DNA of 26,887 nucleotides from Smittium mucronatum (taxonomy: Eukaryota > Kickxellomycota > Harpellomycetes > Harpellales > Legeriomycetaceae): the NCBI GenBank assembly GCA_001953115.1, contig LSSL01005828.1, positions 1 through 26,887 of the forward strand, given 5' to 3'. The notes beneath the pieces were generated by a model. The model had not been told where the DNA came from. It searched no databases and saw only the letters and a program-made list of their open reading frames with translations. Shown in pieces: positions 1 through 8,643 of the stretch; positions within the stretch are counted from its first letter, which is position 1; each line of letters opens with the position of its first letter. The translations under genes were made by a program, and so were the position numbers.

Positions 1-570
1 CTGAGCGGATCGGTGCTGGTATGAACCGGCCGATCGTTTCATTTCGCTGTATGTTCCATCGGGAGCAATTTAATAAGATGTGGTCGACAGTTTCGGGCAC
101 ATCGATTTTGCAGAAGGGACAATATTTTTTAAATTTTTCATCTAAAAATTTCATATTTGATAGTCGCTGGACGGTGCGGAAGGTCCCCATTCGCATTTTC
201 CCGATGTCCTGGAGGCCAAGTTTCAGGTCAGGGTACAGCAGCTGAAGATTCATCCAGCTTCCTTTTCCGCCGATTTTTCGGTCCACCGTCCACTGGTGGA
301 TTTTAGACCGGTTATTTTTATTTTTCCTGTCGACTATGGTGATGGTGGTTTCACCTTTTGAATTTTGAACACAAAATTTTTTTATCCATCTTGCACTGCC
401 GGTCACCCAGGTGGCCATTCTGGCCTTGATGGGCGACTTAATGAGATCGGCTATCCAAGTTTTTAAAGTTGGCCATTTGTGATATGCACGCTCTCGAGCA
501 GTGCTGGTTTTTAGGAAGACAGATTTTATCCCCAGCATGGCTCGGGCCCGTTCCATGGCTGCAGACTTAA
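1..570 (-). mobile_element. LINE copy 1, 5'-truncated, 3' end beyond the window
   Basis: This is the youngest of three minus-strand copies of one LINE family; the others are at 18730-21020 and 24030-26862. Nucleotide similarity to the 24.3-24.8 kb copy is continuous and stops abruptly near 569-570, where the shared gcagactta gives way to unrelated AT-rich DNA. Such a ragged 5' cut is usual for target-primed reverse transcription. The copy is much richer in G+C and CpG than its flank and than the other two copies. Its 3' end and any poly(A) tail or target duplication lie left of the window, so the insertion length is unknown. Confidence 0.88.
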
Positions 571-580
571 ATTTTTCCAT
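1..580 (-). CDS. LINE ORF2-like C-terminal region with CCHC zinc knuckle (partial)
   Basis: On the minus strand 193 codons are open without a stop, from the ATG at 578-580 to the window edge. An in-frame stop at 587-589 lies just upstream. The first few residues (MEKF) come from flanking DNA, so this ATG is probably fortuitous. Family similarity starts at KSAAMERARA and matches the other copies. Residues C154, C157, H167 and C172 form a C-x2-C-x9-H-x4-C knuckle, typical of the region after the reverse transcriptase in many LINEs; it includes CPFC and the acidic PETVDH stretch. Reverse transcriptase and endonuclease domains are missing because of the 5' truncation, so this fragment cannot move by itself. 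The unbroken frame implies recent insertion or an active relative elsewhere in the genome. Confidence 0.85.
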   Translation of the reverse strand, partial: MEKFKSAAMERARAMLGIKSVFLKTSTARERAYHKWPTLKTWIADLIKSPIKARMATWVTGSARWIKKFCVQNSKGETTITIVDRKNKNNRSKIHQWTVDRKIGGKGSWMNLQLLYPDLKLGLQDIGKMRMGTFRTVQRLSNMKFLDEKFKKYCPFCKIDVPETVDHILLNCSRWNIQRNETIGRFIPAPIRS

Positions 581-1183
581 ATGAGCTCAAATTTATTGAC
601 TGATTCAATTAAAAAAAATCTAATGAAATTTAGTGGTAAAAAAAATAAATGCGACTTTAGCCAATATATATCTTATAATAATATATTCACACTCTGAAAA
701 TAGGTCGCAGTCGGTGATTAAATCAAGGCTATATTAAAGAAGTGGTTATATATATTTAATATCAACTCTTCTTTTTTTTATCATATCCTTGCATTTTGTT
801 TTTTTTGCAAGTATTTTTACATAAAATACAAATTGTTTTGCTATTACTTTCAAAAAACCAAATAAAATCCAAATCTCTATTTACAACAAAGGTATTAGGC
901 ATTGAATAATATACTATAAATTAAATCCCCATATTCTTTTTTTTTATAAATATGAAAATATCAGATTTTTGTAGAAGATATGCGAAAAAGACTTAAATAT
1001 ATTCTAATAAAAGACCACGGCTATTAATGCGATTAAGAGAAACCATTAAATAAAACTATGAATGTTTTTACTAAAAGCCTCTGTAGAGAATTAATTAAAA
1101 ATTTTTTCGTTTTAATCAATCTGATTCATAAATATTTATTTTATTAAAAAATAATAATGATAAACTAGTCTTAGAAAATTATT
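581..1183. other. AT-rich intergenic; 3' flank of the 1184-1852 gene
   Basis: I see no coding region or RNA gene here. On the minus strand an AATAAA motif lies at 1135-1140, about 44 bases after the stop codon of the secreted-protein gene, and is a candidate polyadenylation signal for it. The rest is A/T runs. Confidence 0.5.
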
Positions 1184-1852
1184 TTAGCCATTTATATTAG
1201 TGCTTTCATAACCTCCTCCAATAAATAAATCATTGATTTCATCCCAGTATTTATTTATCATAAGATTATCTGCCAAATTTCTTTGAGAAATATGATCGAT
1301 TTCCTCTTGATTTCCGTTTGTTGTTTTGTCACTACTGTATATATTTTTCAGTTGATTACTCATCTCAAGTTTATCTTTAACATCATTTGCTATTTTTGAA
1401 AGATATGTCAAGCTTGAATTTTGGTAAGAGTTAAGCGAATCAGTTTCATCCTTCAGTTCATCAATTTTTTTTAAAATTTCCATCGATGTTTTTTTTAACA
1501 GAATACGAAATATATTGCAACCTATATCATCGAATAGATTTGAATATTCGAGATTTCCATAATCCAAACTTTCCAACTTTGCACAGGATTGAGCTATTAG
1601 CATATAAACTTCAAAACTACATGCATTTACTTTAGGTCCCCAGCGACTTTGAGCTTGTCCACTACAATATGCCATGTAACCGAAATTATTATCATGTACT
1701 TTATTAATATCTTCTATATTGTCACCATTATCAAAGGAATCACCGACTTTTCCTGAAAATTCACCAAGTATATATCTAGTGGTGGCTTGAACTAATGGGC
1801 ATAGTTGGATTGAAAAAGCAAAAACTATAGAGAGCAAAGTTAAAAATTGCAT
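1184..1852 (-). CDS. Secreted or membrane-lumen cysteine-containing protein with coiled-coil tail, unrecognised
   Basis: This 222-residue protein is the only intact host-type gene I can support. Residues 1-24 form a clear signal peptide: a hydrophobic core LLSIVFAFSIQL with a likely cut after VQA. The mature protein starts with an acidic, Gly/Asn/Asp-rich stretch (about 30-57). Next is a cysteine segment with C63, C78, C90 and C112, then a Lys/Glu-rich helical stretch (about 118-172) with heptad-like Leu/Ile spacing that suggests a coiled coil. N145-S-S is a possible N-glycosylation site. No second transmembrane helix is evident. The layout, with CSFEVYMLIAQSC followed by IGCNIF and a coil, loosely recalls the KAR5/GEX1/brambleberry nuclear-fusion proteins. 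That is only a pattern resemblance, and the usual C-terminal membrane helices are absent. The start is chosen because it opens the signal peptide. No intron is needed, although one near the 3' end cannot be excluded. Confidence 0.75.
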   Translation of the reverse strand: MQFLTLLSIVFAFSIQLCPLVQATTRYILGEFSGKVGDSFDNGDNIEDINKVHDNNFGYMAYCSGQAQSRWGPKVNACSFEVYMLIAQSCAKLESLDYGNLEYSNLFDDIGCNIFRILLKKTSMEILKKIDELKDETDSLNSYQNSSLTYLSKIANDVKDKLEMSNQLKNIYSSDKTTNGNQEEIDHISQRNLADNLMINKYWDEINDLFIGGGYESTNING

Positions 1853-1854
1853 AT

Positions 1855-1959
1855 TTACGTTGGTTTCTTTTGATCAAAATTTGGGATTTTGTTTATTGAG
1901 CTATTGTTTTTATCTTTTTGTTCGATAGGTATTAAATTTTCAAGGAATTCGGGTCTCAT
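1855..1959 (-). CDS. Possible upstream ORF (34 codons) before the secreted-protein gene
   Basis: An ATG at 1957-1959 opens a 34-residue frame (MRPEFLENL... to ...DQKKPT) whose TAA at 1855-1857 lies two bases before the ATG of the downstream gene. It shows no signal peptide or known domain. If it lies within the transcript leader it could reduce initiation at the main ATG or work by reinitiation. It could equally be chance, since the transcription start is unknown. Confidence 0.25.
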   Translation of the reverse strand: MRPEFLENLIPIEQKDKNNSSINKIPNFDQKKPT

Positions 1960-3504
1960 TTTATACTTTTTTCTGGCTATGTATTGATCAAAAATAAAAT
2001 AAAAAAACAATTTGAAAAGAACAAAAGGCTAAGAATAGATAGTTTAAAAATATGATTGGTTCAAGTTAAAAAACTTATTCCCAGTACATTTCTATTTTTG
2101 TGCGATTTAGATTAGAAAAAAATAGCCGAGTTTTATAAATGAATAATTAGGTTTCAATCTTGCAAAGTTCCCTTGGCTTTGAATGCAGAGGAGGTAGGTT
2201 CTTTGAGAAAAGAAAGCCTTCTCCCATTTAGAAGGAGAATAAATTTGAGAAATTCTATAGATTGTGATATTTTTATGAGTGTAAGGATATAATAAACTAA
2301 TTACAATACTCAACGTTTGTTGGTATTTGAAGTTAATCTATTTGGATAAAAAAAAAGAGTAATTATACATTTGATATAAAAATTCAATTGTTTAATACTT
2401 TTTTTTTTATGTGAGCTGTTTTCAAGATGGGTAGGATCATGGAAAAAATTGTAACGGGTTTCTAAAATTGAAAACCTAAACTTATAAACTGGTTATTAAT
2501 CTCAAATAGCCGAATAGTTAAATTTCTATTCCATTTGAAGACTCATCCCTGGGATTGCATTGCATTCCAAAAAATTTAGTGTATATATTTATTTTAGATA
2601 CATAGTAGAGGTCAAGTTAAAATTTCGAAATCTAACGATCAAAATTCTTAACTTTTGCGTTGGAAAAAATCATAATAGTAATACGGAAAAGCTTATATTT
2701 GATTTGCTACTGGGATATGAAGACTATCATTACAAAGATCCTCTATTTTTTTAATAGCTTTAACAGTATCTTTAGCCAAAAAGAGAAAAGAGAACCATTC
2801 TCTAGACATATATGAATTTTTTTAGAAATATCATGTTATACTATTTGATAAAATAAATTTTGAAAGCATCGAGTAATTTTTGAATACAAAAACTATCTAA
2901 TATGGCATGAAAATAAGAACTACAATATCATTTCTTTCATCCCTATAATGGGTATATTTGTCTAATTTTTTTAAAAAACTAAATCTGTTGTTTGATTTTA
3001 CGCAGGACTTCAGCACCATTATCTATAATTTGCATACGAAGTTTTGAGCTATAAAGAAACATAATTTATGATTGGGAGTTTCCAAATAAAATTCTGTCAT
3101 ACTTTTCTGAAAAATTACATAGCTTTATTTTGCAAGATTTTTTTAGGTTAGCTAATAAATTTCGACCAATTTAAGCCGCATTCCAATATGTTGTGTGCAT
3201 TTCAAATTTAATATACAAAATTTGACCATTTTAAATCACTTTCGCCTAATTTTGAATATTTGCCCTATCAAATCCTTAAAATTTTTATGTAACCTACGAC
3301 TAATCTTAAAAGAGATCAGTCGAAAATGCAGGGGTCAATGCAAAAAAATTCATTTGATTGTTTTTTCTATACAACCAGTTTAGATACATTATTTTAATTT
3401 TAAAATAATATAAAGCCCAATTATCGAATTAATGGAAAATATAGCCTATTATTTGAATCTTCAGTTTTAACAAATGAAAATTAAATATCCAGTGAAATTA
3501 AACT
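1960..3504. other. Gene-free AT-rich stretch
   Basis: Only short frames rich in Phe, Ile, Lys and Asn occur here, as expected by chance in such AT-rich DNA. I recognise no domain, transfer RNA or element ends. A slightly less AT-rich patch near 2155-2250 carries a weak short stem (TTCTCC/GGAGAA). Confidence 0.5.
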
Positions 3505-3508
3505 TTAA

Positions 3509-3907
3509 CCCTTTCCGAGCCCGAATTTGTATCTCACACCCATTATTGAAAATTAGCTATTTCAATTTGCTAGATTTTTTAATATATCCAATAATATGTA
3601 AATATAATTTTTTAATGGTAGATCGAATCAAAAGCTTATTCCTTTTCTGTGCTTTTATCCCCGAAAAGGTTAAGCAAATACAGATAAAGCTTTTAGAACA
3701 TATTGGCTCTTAAATAATGACAAGAAAGTGTATATCAGCTTTTAACCTTTTTAAGGGCCGGGGGTAGAAAAATGGCATCAACTTTTGATTCAATTTTTTC
3801 ATTAAAAAAAGATATTTTTACATTATTGGATAGATTAAGAAATATAGTCAATTTAATTAGTCAATAAGAACTAATGAGAGTGGGGAAAATTTTGGACCAG
3901 GAAAGGG
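3509..3907. mobile_element. piggyBac-like MITE, about 399 bp
   Basis: The left end reads TTAA|CCCTTTCCGAGCCCGAATTT. The right end, read inwards on the minus strand, is CCCTTTCCTGGTCCAAAATTT, next to CTAA on the plus strand. Ends starting with CCC and flanked by TTAA are characteristic of piggyBac elements; here the right copy of TTAA has one substitution. There is no transposase frame inside, so it would be a non-autonomous, old element. Similarity between the ends fades after about 25 bases. Confidence 0.5.
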
Positions 3908-3911
3908 CTAA

Positions 3912-5136
3912 AAAAATACCGTATTTTTGTTAGAGTTGGTGAGATTTAGGAAGATTGTTTTATTTTTTTATTATGAAAATACGAATAGTGAGTATATTGG
4001 AAAAAAATTTTTTACTCATTTTCAAAAAAAAATTAGTCGAAAAACTACTAAAAAATTTGAGTGTTTTAATTGGATAAATTCATATATTAGTCGAAAATGA
4101 TTTAAATGGGCCGAAAATGATTAATTAAAATTTAAAATAGCTAAAAACAGTGGATTAGAGCTTATATCGGTCGAAATTTACTATTTATCCATTTTTTTAT
4201 TAGCGTCAATATTCGTCCAGGAGGCAAATTTGAGATATTATTAGAGAAATTATCGTAATGGAGTACTATTAATGATGTCGCCCATGGTTTAAAAATTTTT
4301 TATCCAGCATTTTCCAAATAGCTCAAGGAAAAAAAAGAAGTTTTTTACCTATTTGTGAATAAATTCATATTAATCTGTCACTTGGTTATAATTTAATAAA
4401 AATATTTTATTTTTATTGGTTGTTGGAGATAAATTATAACCCCGCAAAATTTTTTAAATGGTAAAAAATTACAGAGTTGCCTTAATTAGTTCTAAATAAC
4501 TCTTTTGTATCTTCATAAAAATTTTAATTTCGAAATGGAAAAGAGGTTTTCAAAATATGTGATGTTTTGCTTAATTTTTTTTTTTTTTGTTTTCCTCGAA
4601 TTGTTTCTAATTTCTAAAAACAAGTTCTTAAATGGGTAATTATGTTATAGACCGAAAAAAATTTCCTGTGCAAAACATTAGATAAAATTTCATTTAATAT
4701 TTAACCACCAAATATAATATATAAGTATTGGAAATTTTTTTTAAGAACATATTCTTCCCCATTAAAAATTTCCAACTTTTTTAATATGGAAAAATTGTGC
4801 TAATAAGGATTAAAGTTATTAAAAAATTAAAAATTTTAATTCAATAAATAAGCTCCTTATCTTATAAATCCATTAAAATTATTGGAGGTAGTATGTTTAT
4901 TCGCTTTTACTATTTTGGTGATGTTATAAATAGCTATAAAATAATGATTCGAACTAAAAAAAAGTTGATATTATTAAGATTTTCACATATTTTAATATAA
5001 TATAATATTTTATTGTATTTTAACAACAGGGGATGGTTTTTAAATTTAACTTAAGTTTAACCAATAAAATATACACTAGTAAATTAATTTTATCGAATTA
5101 AATAAGTGGTAAAATTTTAATAGAAAATATCTGCTC
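3912..5136. other. Gene-free AT-rich stretch
   Basis: Poly(A)/poly(T) runs and short chance frames only. Short sequences of the form GTCGAAAA or CCGAAAA recur between 4030 and 4180, but without a clear repeat unit. I see no gene. Confidence 0.5.
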
Positions 5137-5149
5137 TCTAGTAGTTTCT

Positions 5150-5212
5150 TTTTTTTTTTTTTGTATCACGGAATTTTATTGTAAGATAACGCCATTAAAA
5201 ACTATAATAAAA
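5150..5212 (-). mobile_element. Very short 5'-truncated retroposed fragment with target duplication
   Basis: A T run (5150-5162; poly(A) on the minus strand) is followed by about 50 bases that recur at 7634-7680. The fragment is flanked by TCTAGTAGTTTCT (5137-5149) and TCTAGGAGTTTCT (5213-5225), 12 of 13 identical, consistent with a target-site duplication. On the minus strand an AATAAA lies about 20 bases before the poly(A), the normal place for a polyadenylation signal. It is therefore best read as the last 50 bases of a polyadenylated RNA inserted by LINE machinery. Confidence 0.6.
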
Positions 5213-5596
5213 TCTAGGAGTTTCTCCCGGAAAAATTAATGACTCCACGAAATTTTAATAGGTTTATTAATAACTTGATTAAATTAATTGTCCAATAGCC
5301 ATAATAAGTTTTTTATTGATTGATGGGAGGCTCTATTAACTAATTTAAGTAATTTTTTTTAAAAAATGTATTCATTAAATAATTGATAACGCATTTTTGA
5401 ACATAATAAGGTTTTTTTGGGTTTAAATTTCATTTCTTAACAGAAAATCTATTTATTAATCAAATAAGATATTATAAAACAGCAATTTTTGTTTTTTTAA
5501 CATCATTGTTAACGAATAACAATTTTTTTTAAAAAAAATAACTGGGTGTTAGCAAATTGACCCTTTGGATTTTTTTTAATTTTCTGGCCAAATCTT

Positions 5597-5612
5597 TAAT
5601 AACGCGTTATTA
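5597..5612. repeat. Perfect 16-bp palindrome TAATAACGCGTTATTA
   Basis: The sequence is its own reverse complement and is centred on ACGCGT, a hexamer that recurs in the foldback element at 11394-12574. No gene lies next to it, so it could be a protein-binding site, an element remnant or chance. Confidence 0.4.
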
Positions 5613-5769
5613 CGATAATTTCTCAATTTTAATACAATTTTCATGACTATTATTCTGATGTGCACATTTACCAATTTTCAAATGGTTGAAAAATAATTTA
5701 TTTGAATTATGGAATCAAATCTTCTTTAAAAAATATTTTTTTTTGGCTTTGAGTTAATTTATTTTATTA

Positions 5770-6720
5770 GGCTACCAACGCAATTAAGGCCTTTGAATGA
5801 AATAAAGGCATTATTTTGGCTAAAATCTAAATTAAACAAAATATAATGATGTTTTTCAAATATTTTAAAAAGTGATATAATAATTGGATATATCTATAAG
5901 CAATTTTACAAATTTAAAAAATGTTTTTTTAGGTTAAACGCATTTAATAGAAAAATCCTCAATCAATTGGATTTTTTTATATTTTCAAATAATGTGAATT
6001 TATCAATTTAATGCGTTTTATTCAAGTATAACCTAATTTCTCAATTACAAAAAATATGTATCAACATATCAAAATAATACCTTCTCGAATCAGATTTTTC
6101 ATTATAATAATCAGATAACAAAAATATGTCACCTTTTTCATTATTGGAGTTTAATATAATATAAATCTGTATTTTTTTTCTACACGATTTTATTTAAGCT
6201 TTATAGAAAATTTTGGTTAAATATTTACAAGTCTATTCCAAAATTATTCCTCAATTTTTTTTTGGCTTTTATTAAATTGTTATAAAAAATTCCATCAGAT
6301 AATAATTTAAATAAAGATAAGGTATATACAAATAAAAAATTTAAATACATGAATACTTTTAACGTCTTATTTATTTAATAAAGGTGATATAAATAAGTTT
6401 CTGAATATCATAAATTGAGTCTCCTAATTTGATTTTATTTTTTGTCTCCAAGTTTTTTATATTGGAAATTTAATGCATTTATAAACGATAAAACTGGGTT
6501 TTTAAGCCTATTTCTATTAATTCTTGAAAGCCGTTTATTAAATATGCTTATTTCAAAACGCATAACCTGAAAATATAATTTGAAATTTTTGAAACAATTA
6601 GGAAAGAAATTTGGATACCAATATAAAATATTATATTGATACAAGTTTTGAAATTTTGAGATATTATGTTCAACTCGAATAAAACGCATTAAATTGAAAA
6701 ATTCGCATTTATTTGAAAAT
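5770..6720 (-). mobile_element. Foldback TA element, copy A (decayed, one outer arm end lost)
   Basis: Read on the minus strand, this matches positions 11608-12574 of copy B along its whole length, including the unique middle. The outer end GGCTACCAACGCAATT starts right after a TA (5768-5769), as in copy B. The other arm stops near 6720, so the outer ~215 bases of that arm are missing. Copy A has diverged further: all three of its readable ACGCGT motifs now read ACGCAT or ATGCGT. A 119-codon frame across the right arm (6435-6794, minus) is not conserved in copy B and is not taken as a gene. Confidence 0.7.
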
Positions 6721-6724
6721 GGTA

Positions 6725-7610
6725 AAAATGTAAATTTACCAGAAATCTTGCATATCCAACCAGAAATCTGATACCCTCCACTAAAAACTGACACTCATCA
6801 CTAAAATCTGTTATTAAATGCATTTTTCACTAATAAAATCTGGGCTTCATCATTAGAAAAAATTTCGATTTATTTATTGGGCAAATTTTCTAAAATTGAT
6901 GCGGATCTTTCCTTTCCAGGAAATTCAATAAATCGCCCCTTATTATTCGATAAATATATGGTTATGATTTTTGATCTTAGCTGAAACGATAAAGCCCACC
7001 GCAAAATTTTTTAAAGCAGAATCATAATTACAGCCTAAAAAAACCCCAAATAAAACCATAAGTCTATATTTATAAAATAAATAATTTATAGTCATTTAGA
7101 ATGCGTGAAAATAGGTTCATATTATCTGTACCAAAATATTTAGTAAAATCAAACGGTATATGTACCTAATGGCTTAATAAATAATATATTAGTCCAACTA
7201 TAAACAATATATAATATTTACTGACATTATTATAATAACTTCCGATTTGACACCTAAAAAATAATGTACTTTTTATTATTTTTAGAGCTCTTTTTTTCAA
7301 TTTATATTCATCATAAATTCAGAAAAAAGATATTTTAGTAGTACTTAGGATTTATTTCAAGTTTTTAAAGGATAATTAAAATAAATTTCCCCAGTTTTTT
7401 GTCGATTAATCAAGCTATTTTAGTTCTGGAGGCTGATAAACATTACTAGTTTCTAATATATTTTAATTTATCACAAAATATAGAAAAATGGTTGTATATT
7501 TTAGACATGAAAAAAAATTGATGTAGGGAAATCGAAATATAGCTGAAAGTCTTTTAAAAAGCCAACTCAATTATTAATAAAATAAGATTAGAAAATATTG
7601 TCAAATTCCT
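6725..7610. other. Gene-free AT-rich stretch
   Basis: I see no gene, RNA gene or element ends here, only A/T runs and short chance frames. Confidence 0.5.
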
Positions 7611-7949
7611 GGTGCTTCGACATTTTTGTTTTTGTATCACGGCATTTTATGTAAGATAACGTCATTAAAAACTATACTAAAAAAATATGAAAAAAAGAAA
7701 AAGTCGTATAGAAAATACTATTATCCTAACTAAAATAAGCTCCTCTACCGGACTAATAGTTGCGTACCTATAGGAAAAGAGTGCAATCTACAAACCGAAA
7801 GATCCCAACCCTGGCATTTCTTCAAGTAGGCTGGATGACTGAGGTTACATGCAGTCAAGAATTAAGCTCTTTGTCAATAAAAAATAGTTCATTGAAGCTG
7901 CTGAGCTCCTAGTCAAAGCCTACTTCTAACAGGATTAATAAAATTAGGC

Positions 7950-8247
7950 TCATACCCAAACGTGGGTTTGCTCGACATGGCTTTCCTACAAATAGCTGTT
8001 AGGCGCTGAGATCCGTCTGACTATCGAACCCTGTAATTGTGCACTAGAATATGTCTCAGCTGTGCTAAACGATCGGTTACTCCTGTTTCGAGATGGTTCT
8101 CCTCGGGAATCGCTGTCTTCCGAATCGCTGTGCACCGTTTCCACTACTTCAAACCTAGAATATTACAACACTGTGTGAAATTTCAGTTTAGTGTACTTCA
8201 AAAAGTACACTATTAAGTCCCTAAACAACGAAAAGATATTCCACTCT
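7950..8247 (-). pseudogene. Broken coding tail within repeat C copy 1, unknown protein
   Basis: About 99 codons can be read in one minus-strand frame ending at TGA 7950-7952, interrupted by TAA at 8163-8165 and TAG at 7986-7988. Recognisable pieces are LIVYFLKY, then EVVETVHSDSEDSDSRGEP (acidic and Ser-rich), then NRSNRSF and IVRRISAPNSY. The same frame is kept in copy 2 (EVVETV, DSEYSN, NRKNRSF, VRRISASNSYF, ending at a TGA at the same place). Keeping one frame through divergence shows the ancestor coded for protein. I do not recognise the family. It could be the C-terminus of a host protein captured by retrotransposition or of a transposon protein. Confidence 0.55.
8190..8211. repeat. Perfect hairpin in repeat C (9-bp arms)
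   Basis: AGTGTACTT (8190-8198) and AAGTACACT (8203-8211) form a perfect stem with a 4-base loop. In copy 2 of repeat C the 9-bp-duplicating element inserted into the loop region of this same hairpin, at 11248-12889. Confidence 0.6.
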
Positions 8248-8278
8248 TAGAAGAGGTGCCGCGAAATTTGACCTAGTT

Positions 8279-8402
8279 TTTTGACCCAAATGCCATTTCA
8301 TCAAATTCGCATTGACCCTATGGAAATTTCACCAAATGGGAATATCACCAATGGAAATTTTATCAAATGGAGACATCACCCAATGAAAATTGGTCAATTT
8401 TT
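8279..8402. repeat. Degenerate minisatellite or small foldback of TCACCAAATGGAAAT-like units
   Basis: About six imperfect units of 15-18 bases alternate ATTTCATCAAAT, TTTCACCAAATGG, ATATCACCAATGG, TTTATCAAATGG and CATCACCCAATG. The outer edges are inverted to each other (TTTTGACCCAAAT at the left, ATTGGTCAATTTT at the right). It lies between the two copies of repeat C. The 66-codon plus-strand frame over it simply reads the repeat and is not a gene. Confidence 0.5.
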
Positions 8403-8643
8403 ATTTTTATTTTCCATAAGCCACTTTGCAATCGAAAAGATCTTCTCAAAACATAAAATCTTTAATATGAATTGTAAATAATATCATGGCTTTAATAAGA
8501 AAAAAAATACATATTGAAAAGACTATTATCCCAACTAATATAAGATCATCTACAGAATTAATGGCCTCATAACTACAGGAAAAGAGTGCAAAAGGACCCC
8601 CTTGGTATTTTTATAAGTAGTTGTATTGCTGAGGTTAAATTTA

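Larger units (their letters stand above)
7624..8254 (-). mobile_element. Poly(A)-tailed repeat C, copy 1 (possible retrocopy)
   Basis: The segment 7690-8250 is clearly similar to a second copy scattered over 8497-12950. On the minus strand its lower end continues into the 50-base sequence also seen at 5163-5211 and then a poor A-rich tail (7624-7636). Candidate target duplications are GGTGCTTCGACAT (7611-7623) and GGTGCCGCGAAAT (8255-8267), 10 of 13 identical. If these are real, the unit is a 631-bp retroposed transcript in minus orientation: a coding tail (down to 7950), then about 325 bases of 3' untranslated sequence. G+C is clearly higher than in the surroundings. Class is unassigned; a SINE or part of a larger transposon remains possible. 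Confidence 0.6.

Noticed and set aside
21..245. Plus-strand frame of 74 codons
   Set aside because: It is the complement of the LINE coding tail, whose minus-strand frame carries the zinc knuckle.
2107..2313. 68-codon minus frame
   Set aside because: Composition is like chance AT-rich frames; no domain and no supporting context.
2560..2754. 64-codon plus frame
   Set aside because: Phe/Ile/Lys/Asn-rich, no motif; expected by chance.
3195..3713. Two plus-strand frames (62 and 79 codons)
   Set aside because: No motifs, and the second runs across the end of the piggyBac-like MITE, so it is fortuitous.
6435..6794. 119-codon minus frame in foldback copy A
   Set aside because: It crosses the inverted arm, and the frame is not kept in the less decayed copy B, which has several stops there.
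8019..8067. Polymerase III A-box and B-box-like sequences in repeat C (minus strand)
   Set aside because: TAGCACAGCTGAG and GGTTCGATAGTC partly fit the consensus, but they lie within a frame kept in both copies, almost 190 bases from the 5' end, and the B box has three mismatches. A coding origin explains them better than a tRNA-derived SINE.
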